Assembly (NCBI GenBank): GCA_023525975.1 | Contig: CM042024.1 | Location: 96,103,880-96,167,879 of the forward strand | Reading direction: 5' to 3' | DNA length: 64,000 nucleotides | From: Smallanthus sonchifolius | Lineage: Eukaryota; Streptophyta; Magnoliopsida; Asterales; Asteraceae | Part shown: positions 57,158-64,000 of the stretch, piece after piece | Position numbering within the stretch: the stretch's first letter is position 1 | How the letters are laid out: each line of letters opens with the position of its first letter | Made by a program: the position numbers and the translations under genes | Notes under the pieces: generated by a model | What the model saw: the letters and a program-made list of their open reading frames with translations, nothing else | What the model was told of the DNA's origin: nothing | Database searches by the model: none

Positions 57158-57347
57158 TTCAACACGTGTAATACACGGGATAATAACCTAGTTGTTAATA
57201 TGGACAAATTTAACTGGTTGTTATTTCTTCACTTTTATCTTTTTTTTTGTCAAATTAAATGCTCTAGTAGCTTACACATGATGCGAATCTGTACTTAGAG
57301 CAAAAATAGGTATCAGGTTCTAATCCTGCAAGTGCAATCTACTTTAG
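57158..57347 (+). repeat. Flanking direct repeat, right copy
   Basis: It repeats 29002-29200, starting at the first base after the LTR. It holds the Helitron tail (hairpin and CTAG|T near 57,190) without the Helitron body. After 'gcaatctacttta' it continues into sequence not found on the left. Confidence 0.9.
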
Positions 57348-59870
57348 AGCAATCGAATTAAATGGCCTTATGGCCTTGTTTTGTCCCATAAAAATGGTAT
57401 GGGTTCAAATCTTGTAAGCGTATGTTTAGGACTTTAGGTAGTATTTTAGAAGTACAAAATTGTTAGTTAAAAAAAATAAAAATAAAATAGGTATCGGTAA
57501 AATACTATGGATGACGGAAAAGGCCAAAATACGTAGGATATGTATTCAAGTATGAGTATGTAATGAGATTAATTTTCATAGGTTCCAAACATGTAAGATA
57601 TTGGGTGATACTCGTTTAGTTACCTGGAACTAATCAAATACCCGTGTACCCACATCAAAAATAAATATTTAATACATTATATAATCTTCAAAGAATATAT
57701 AAAAAGTATTTTCAAGTTGTTAGAATTTTGAAGTTTTTATAAATATAAAATTGTTAATTAGAGGTGTAGTTGAGTATTTTAGTTCAATTTTTGAAGTGGG
57801 TTTAAAATCGAGTTTTAGGTAAGGAAGAATCCTGATGGATACTTAAGATCATAAACAGGTATACATAAAACCTGCGGTAAAACACACAAACCCACCCAGT
57901 ACCTGACAAATACGAGACCAAGTATGTGACATAATTTTACAACCGAATATGAGACTGGAATTTACAAAAACACGTCTCTTATCCCGAGTATTACCATCCC
58001 TAAAGTGGTGGCCATGCCATAGAGTCATTGTAATTAGATAAGTTTTTGTAACATTTTACTTATCTAATAAATGAAAATCTCAAGAGACATGCGTCACTTT
58101 GTGGTTAAGCCTCGTACTCATTTCCTGCCCATTCTTCTTTGACCCGAATTACAATACCCGTGGATCTTTATGACCCGAATTCTTTATTCCTTACCCGGAT
58201 TCCAAATGTGACTAACCCCTATTTTTTGTTCGTTCTTCCTCATACGGTTTCTCTCGCTTAATCTTTCAAACATCGTTCCTTTTCAATCGATTATCATTCG
58301 ATTGTTCTTCGTTCCATCATTCCAGGTATATTATGATTCTACTTTTCTTTCAATCGTTGTTCAATCGCCGTTTTACGGTTTTATGAAGTTATTTTTCTTT
58401 GGTTTTAGGATTTCATTGATCAATGGAACCAGGAAGATTGTTTCTCCTTCATACAAATACTTTGGTCGGTGTATTTCAAAGATATTAGCATATTCAATTT
58501 CACGAGCTAGGGTTTCACGGTTTGGTATTCGCTACCAAATTAACAATTCAATTTCCTCATATATTAACTTCTATTTCATTGTATATTCCTGCACGTATCA
58601 TTAAACGAATACAACCAGGTAAAGTTGTTAGGAAACTGGAACACCATAGTTATAAAAAACCCTAATGGGATTTTATCTATATAGGCGGCCAAATATATAA
58701 GTTTATATATTACTCGATAGAATGGATTATATTTGTTAAACTTTTTTGTGTCCGTCTTTCATGTTGAGAATTATAATTAACATAGAGTTTACCTGTTTTG
58801 AAAGCTTGAAACCCTTCTACCATGGAAAATTTGCTATGAAAGATATCGCTATTTGCGTGAACAACATACACAATGGGATCCATAGTCTGACTAATACATG
58901 TACTTAAACACAATGGGATCCATAGAGTTTATCAGTTTTTTTCCTTTAGTTTTTTTATTTGGAACGGCGGCATATTATTAAACCACGACTAGCAAGCGAC
59001 TAGCCGGGAGGAGAAAACTTACAAGAACATAAGGGGGTTTTGTAACCACTGAACCCAATTCAAATTTACTTTACGGTTCCTATTCACTACCCACAAAAAA
59101 GAGAACCGAACTATATCATCAAAAATTGTATCATTTCATTGTTTTGCGCACAGAAAACCAAGTCGTTCCTATATCTCCATAAGATCCACCAAGTAGTCAT
59201 CACTATGTTACATATATTAAATATGATTATGAAAACTATGTTTTCGAATTATTAATCTAATATTCTTGATTAAAGAGACCTAAAAGGTTGTGCACATTAT
59301 ATACGTTTCACATCACTTTCGAACCCTTTCGACCCATTTAGCATGTTCTTTTTTTGAACCAGTTTTTTGAAGAATGGACATTTGACCAGTTAAACAGGTG
59401 GATCTATATGTTGGAAACAATTTAGTTCCATTCAAAACCTTGCAAGGAGTCAGTCGACTTGATTGTCCGTCTACAACGCCCATCATGCATCCATATTTAA
59501 TATGTATTCGGTATCCATTCATCCCTTTATGTTTCTTGGTTAATTTTCTTATTTTCAGAGATTAAGTGCTCTCATATCATTATTAGGTTTCCAGATTACG
59601 GTTCCTCCAAAGCTATAAGTTTGCCCTATTTTCTGATATTAACATTTCATTGTTCCCTGTAAGCTTTTATTTCTTTTAATGGTTTTTGTTAATTTTAACT
59701 GTATTTAACTCCTATGCAACTTATAGTTTTGTGGTGTTTAGCTTCCAATGAAACCCTATTATGTAATCCTTTTTAATACACATTCTTATAATTTTTGATG
59801 ATTTTATTGTATGCAACTTTCGTTGAACGTTGAAACCTATCTGTAACCTTTTTCATTAATGTTCGTAGTT
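57348..59870. other. Host DNA without a supported gene
   Basis: 57,350-57,450 has two tRNA B-box-like words ('gggttcaaatcttgtaag'). 58,200-58,620 is pyrimidine-rich and resembles a plant 5' untranslated exon with an adjacent intron ('cattccaggtatatt'), but no following coding exon is recognisable. The 100-codon ORF at 58302 has no family features. Confidence 0.4.
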
Positions 59871-60478
59871 ATCATAATCAGAGCCGGTTCCGATAATTCA
59901 ATTACCCTACACGAGCCGAAAAAAAAGACTCATGGGTCTAAACATATTTAACATTTTTTTAAGAACATAATTTTTTAAGCCTAATACAAAATTACAAAGT
60001 GTTGGTTTGGATTGGATTCATAGGCCTAAACACATTTAACATTTTTAAGCCTAACATATACTTTTAAAAAGGCCCAATTATTTTTTCTTGATATATTTGA
60101 TCCAATTTTTTTTTAAAAAAAGTCTCAAAAATTACTACTTTAAAAAGGCCCAATACCAAACCAAACGTACCCAGTATAATCCCACACATAGCTAACGCTA
60201 TTAGTAGGGTCTGGGGAGGGTGTGATGAGGGCAAACCTTACCCCTATCCCAAGGGATAGAGAGGCTGCTCCCGTTTAGACCCCCGGCTCCATGGGAAAGA
60301 AAAAGATAAAAATATAAATAAAATTAATGAGTAATAAAGTAAAATAAATCTAACAGTCTAACAATTAGCAGTGTATGACTAGAGTATATTAGTCACAAGA
60401 AACACAACACACCTACAAGAAACAAGACATACGCAAAATCTTTGCTAAACAACTCTACTCTCCCACACAACGGGTCAC

Positions 60479-61381
60479 TCATCCTGAAACCCTAATACGA
60501 CGTCTCCATGAAATCCTATCATTGATCATGTCCTCTGAGAGGTGTAAATCTAGCAAATCAAGCCTAATCCTCTCATCCCACGTTAATTTCGGTCTCCCCC
60601 TGCTCCTTTTCCCCTCTACAACGAGAGTTTCCACCGTTCTCACTGGATCTGTGCTCTGTCTCCTCTTGACATGTCCAAACCATCTCAATCTTCCTTCTCT
60701 TATCTTATCTGAGATACATGTGACTCCCAATCTCTTCCGAACAACTTCATTTCTTATTCGGTCCTTTCTTGTGTGTCCACACATCCACCTCAACATCCTC
60801 ATCTCAGCTACATCCATTTTTCGAGCTTGTGTCTTCTTGATGGCCCAACAATCGGTTCCATATAGCATCGCTGGGCGAACTGCTACCCTATAAAATTTAC
60901 CCTTTAACCCTATTGGGAACCTCTTGTCGCACAAAACACCTGAGGCCGCTCTCCATTTACACCAACCAGCCTGCACCCGATGGACTACATCATTTTCGAT
61001 GTCCCCGTTACTCTGGATGACATATCCTAGATACTTGAACTTCAGTGTCTTAGGGACAACCCCACCTTTAATAGAAATCTGGGTTTCCTCGTCGACGTTT
61101 GCACCACTAAAGTTGCAGTGAAGGTACTCGGTTTTAGATCGGCTTATCTTCAAACCTTTGTGCTCTAAGACTGTTCTCCATTCCTCTAGTCTGTTGTTCA
61201 ATGTCTCTTTACTTTCTGCAATCAACACGATATCATCAGCAAAAAGCATGCACCATGGAATTGCATCTTGAATCGACTTTGACAACTCATCCAAAACTAC
61301 TGCAAAGAGAAAGGGGCTTAGTGCCGACCCCCGGTGAACTCCCACTTCCACCGGAAAAAAGTCTGTATCCCCCACGGGTGC
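60479..61381 (-). pseudogene. RTE LINE: RT C-terminal half
   Basis: The same frame after the stop. It contains VGVHRGSALSPFLFAVVLDEL (motif B), the catalytic FADDIVLIAES (motif C) and LKFKYLGYVI. The C-terminal region has AEMRMLRWMCGHTRKDRIRN, GRLRWFGHVKRR and RSRGRPKLTWDE, typical of RTE-clade proteins. It ends with TGA at 60479-60481. Confidence 0.9.
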
Positions 61382-63076
61382 TCAGACGCATGTCTTAGCC
61401 TCATGATACATATCCCTAATTGCCTCAATATATTTACTAGGGATCCCTCTTCCCTCCAGACTTTCCCAGATCAATCTTCTAGGCACACTATCGTACGCCT
61501 TTTCAAGATCGATGAACACCATATGTAAATCATGTTTCTTCTCTCTGTACTTTTCCATTAATCTTCTTAAAATGTGTATCGCCTCCGTAGTGGACCGGCC
61601 TGGCATGAACCCAAATTGGTTTGCTGTAACCTGGGTTTGTCGTCTAATCCTTGTATCTATAACTCTTTCCCATAATTTCATTGTATGACATAGGAGCTTA
61701 ATCCCCCTGTAGTTAGCACAACATTGAGCATCTCCTTTGTTTTTATATAGGGGTACTAAGACACTACGCCTCCACTGATCTGGCATCTTCCCGGTTTTGA
61801 AGATATTGTTGAACAGTCTTGTCAACCACTGAACGCCTTCCTCTCCCATACACTTCCACGCTTCAATGGGTATGTTGTCTGGACCGACTGCCTTAGCTCT
61901 TCCCATCTTCTTAAGAGCACTCCTCACTTCTTCCTGTGTGATATTTCGACAATAACAATTATTTCGTTGACTGGATTGAGTAGTGGGATTCTCCGTTATG
62001 GCTAGACTTAGTCTACAACTGTTGAAAAGGGTGTAGAAATAGTTTTTCCATCTCAGCTTGATGTCTCGTCCCTTTACCAAAACTCTTCCATCATCTTCCT
62101 TGATAAACTTCACGACCCCAAGATCTTGTCTCCTACGCTCCCTATTTTTGGCAATCTTAAACATATGATGCTCCCCTTCCTTGGTGTCTAGTTTTCTATA
62201 CATCGTTTCATAGGCAAAATTCTTTGCTTCACTCACTGCCTTTTTAGCTTCCCTCTTTGCCTGTCTATAGTTCTCCCGTAGTGGCATTATCTCCTCTCCA
62301 TTACTGCACTGCAACATCTCTTTAAAGCGTTGTTGCTTGTCCTTTATCTTGCTCCGCACCTCCTCATTCCACCACCAAGACTCCTGATGTCCTCTTGTTG
62401 CTCCCAATGTGACTCCGAGGGTTTCCTTTGCTGCCTGCGTAACAGTGGTTGCCATAGCAACCCACATCTGGTTTGTGTCGCCATCCTTAGTATTTGTGTT
62501 AATCGCCATGACTTTATCTTTAAACAAATTGATGTTTTCGTCCTTCAAATTTCCCCATCTGATCCTTGGTTTATTTTTTCTTCTCCTCTCCGCCACCCTT
62601 TTTCTCAAGGTAAAATCGGCCACCAACAGACGATGTTGGGTCACTACTGACTCTCCTGGAATTACCTTGCAATCCTTCCACCAATTGCGATCCCCTTGTC
62701 TCATCAGGAAATAGTCGATCTGCGTGTTGCGCCCCCCGCTACTAAAAGTAATCAAATGTGATTCCCTCTTTATAAAGAACGTGTTTATAATACCAAGATC
62801 ATGCGCAAGCGCAAAGTCAAGAAGCTCCCTACCATTATCGTTTGTAACACCATAACCAAAACCTCCATGAACCATCGGAAAACCATCACTCTCCTTACCA
62901 ACGTGACCATTAAAATCACCTCCTAAGCATATTTTCTCCTGTCTAGGTAATGACCTCATTACTCCGTCTAAACTATCCCAAAAATCCCTCCTTTCTTGGT
63001 CTCCTAGACCTACATGTGGTGCATAAGCGCTAACAATTGCCACAACTTCCTCACCAAGTACTACTCTCAACACCAT
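61382..63076 (-). pseudogene. RTE LINE: endonuclease and RT N-terminal half
   Basis: 564 codons starting inside the apurinic-type endonuclease (EVVAIVSAYAPHVGLGD). The conserved GGDFNGHVG, NTQIDYFLM and TQHRLLVADF are present, but the first catalytic Asn and Glu motifs are lost by truncation. RT then shows MGRAKAVGPDNIPIEAWK, YRGIKLL and palm motif A FIDLEKAYDSVPR. TGA at 61382-61384 follows EAKTCV; the frame is unchanged after it, and an arginine is usual there, so CGA to TGA is likely. Confidence 0.9.
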
Positions 63077-63150
63077 GATCCTATCATAATTTTTATTTAT
63101 TTATTTTTTAAGGCCCAATATTTTTTATTGAACAGTCAGTCGGTCCAGAC

Positions 63151-63787
63151 AGATGGGAAGAGCTAAGGCAGTCGGTCCAGACAACATACCCATTGAAGCG
63201 TGGAAGTGTATGGGAGAGGAAGGCGTTCAGTGGTTGACAAGACTGTTCAACAATATCTTCAAAACCTATTTACAATGTGGGAATCAAGTTTTATTATGAT
63301 AGAAAACTAAACACCATAAGCGCTAAAAAGGCCCAATAATTTTTATTTATTTATTTTTAAATTTTTTTTTTGTCCCTCGAAATGTTAGGCCCACTACGGG
63401 TGTGTTTCCCGCAAGCCCAATGGGCCGGCCCTGATTATAATTTTCATGTACACAGGAAGAAGTGAGGAGTGCTCTTAAGAAGATGGGAAGAGCTAAGGCA
63501 GTCGGTCCAGACAACATACCCATTGAAGCGTGGAAGTGTATGGGAGAGGAAGGCGTTCAGTGGTTGACAAGACTGTTCAACAATATCTTCAAAACCTATT
63601 TACAATGTGGGAATCAAGTTTTATTATGATAGAAAACTAAACACCATAAGCGCTAAAAAGGCCCAATAATTTTTATTTATTTATTTTTTAAAATTTTTTT
63701 TTGGTCCCTCGAAATGTTAGGCCCACTACGGGTCTGTTTCCCGCAAGCCCAATGGGCCGACCCTGATTATAATTTTCATGTATACAG
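63151..63787 (+). repeat. 330-bp tandem duplication built of LINE, host and MITE pieces
   Basis: Copy 1 starts at 63151 and copy 2 at 63481, both 'agatgggaagagctaagg'. Each copy joins 115-140 bp of LINE RT sequence (sense orientation, opposite to the neighbouring LINE; codes KMGRAKAVGPDNIPIEAWK) to a host piece, 'tatttacaatgtgggaatcaag', also found at 63851. The right part of the MITE follows. Copy 2 has about 25 more LINE bases upstream. Confidence 0.9.
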
Positions 63788-64000
63788 TCCTAAATGTTCA
63801 TGTTTCTATTTTTTTATTACTTTGTTTGCTTGAAGCTTCCTGTGAAAACCTATTTACAATGTGGGAATCAAGTTTTATTGTCCTCATCATTGTAATATGT
63901 TTTCTTTCTGTGTACTAGGAAGAAAGGAGCACAATAATTAAAATGCAGTGGATTCCAATGTAAATAATAGATTTCGGACATTGTATCACATTTTATTTTT
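63788..64000. other. Right end of window, no gene recognised
   Basis: AT-rich host sequence. It contains the probable source (63846-63880) of the host piece found in the preceding tandem copies. Confidence 0.5.

Larger units (their letters stand above)
60155..63090 (-). mobile_element. RTE-clade LINE, 5' truncated, inside the MITE
   Basis: One ORF on the - strand carries endonuclease and reverse transcriptase. The 3' region (60478-60165 on the - strand) has the plant RTE tail text (CCATGGAGCCGGGGGTCT, and 'atactgggta' at the end). The 5' end is cut inside the endonuclease, as is usual for LINEs. Beyond it lies MITE sequence 'aatttttatttatttatttttt'. The target duplication is unclear. Confidence 0.85.
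59879..63433. mobile_element. hAT-like MITE containing a LINE
   Basis: It starts CAGAGCCGGTTCC and ends GGGCCGGCCCTG, an imperfect terminal inverted repeat of the hAT CAGGG type. ATCATAAT (59871-59878) and ATTATAAT (63434-63441) are an 8-bp target duplication with one mismatch. The right end is present twice (again at 63765) because of a local tandem duplication. Confidence 0.65.

Noticed and set aside
58302..58604. 100-codon + strand ORF in the right flank
   Set aside because: Pyrimidine-rich sequence with no domain and no splice-consistent continuation; could be an untranslated exon at most.
1..64000. CRISPR-like array, bacterial operon or viral genome
   Set aside because: The regular repeats seen are LTR motifs and tandem duplications; all coding evidence is plant nuclear and retroelement.

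Overview
The window is nuclear DNA of a flowering plant. It is AT-rich and has spliced genes, minimal Helitrons, hAT-like and other foldback MITEs, an RTE-clade LINE and three kinds of LTR retrotransposon. A Sirevirus with a very long extra ORF, an Athila element and the MITE types together suggest a eudicot, most likely a composite (Asteraceae). That placement is an inference; no barcode sequence is present.

Layout. (1) 537-10402: a complete Ty1/Copia element on the + strand with LTRs of 796 and 795 bp and a perfect CTAAC target duplication. Its polyprotein is broken by stops and by a 2.39 kb inverted solo LTR (5028-7415). (2) 10454-12099: a probable Helitron in an otherwise gene-free stretch. 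(3) 14945-24548: the one host gene, on the - strand. It encodes NAA35/Mak10, the auxiliary subunit of the NatC N-terminal acetyltransferase. I can follow 16 exons with an open frame of 737 codons, including one GC-AG intron. Its 4.3 kb last intron holds six transposable elements, most nested inside one another. (4) 24704-28560: a MITE just upstream of the gene, a SINE-like piece, a 224-bp tandem repeat, and empty sequence.

(5) 29208-57157: a Sirevirus-type Copia element. Its roughly 1,330-codon extra ORF is split by a Gypsy solo LTR (39090-54369), and that LTR is split by a 12.3 kb Athila-type Gypsy on the - strand (41332-53662). Both inner insertions have perfect 5-bp target duplications. 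The Sirevirus itself has none; instead a host segment of about 195 bp is repeated on both sides. (6) 59879-63773: a hAT-like MITE holding a 5'-truncated RTE LINE on the - strand, followed by a patchwork of short local copies that looks like template-switching repair.

Functionally, only NAA35 looks like an active host gene. Every transposon coding region carries at least one disabling lesion. By eye, LTR divergence agrees with the nesting order: the Athila LTRs differ less than those of either Copia element.
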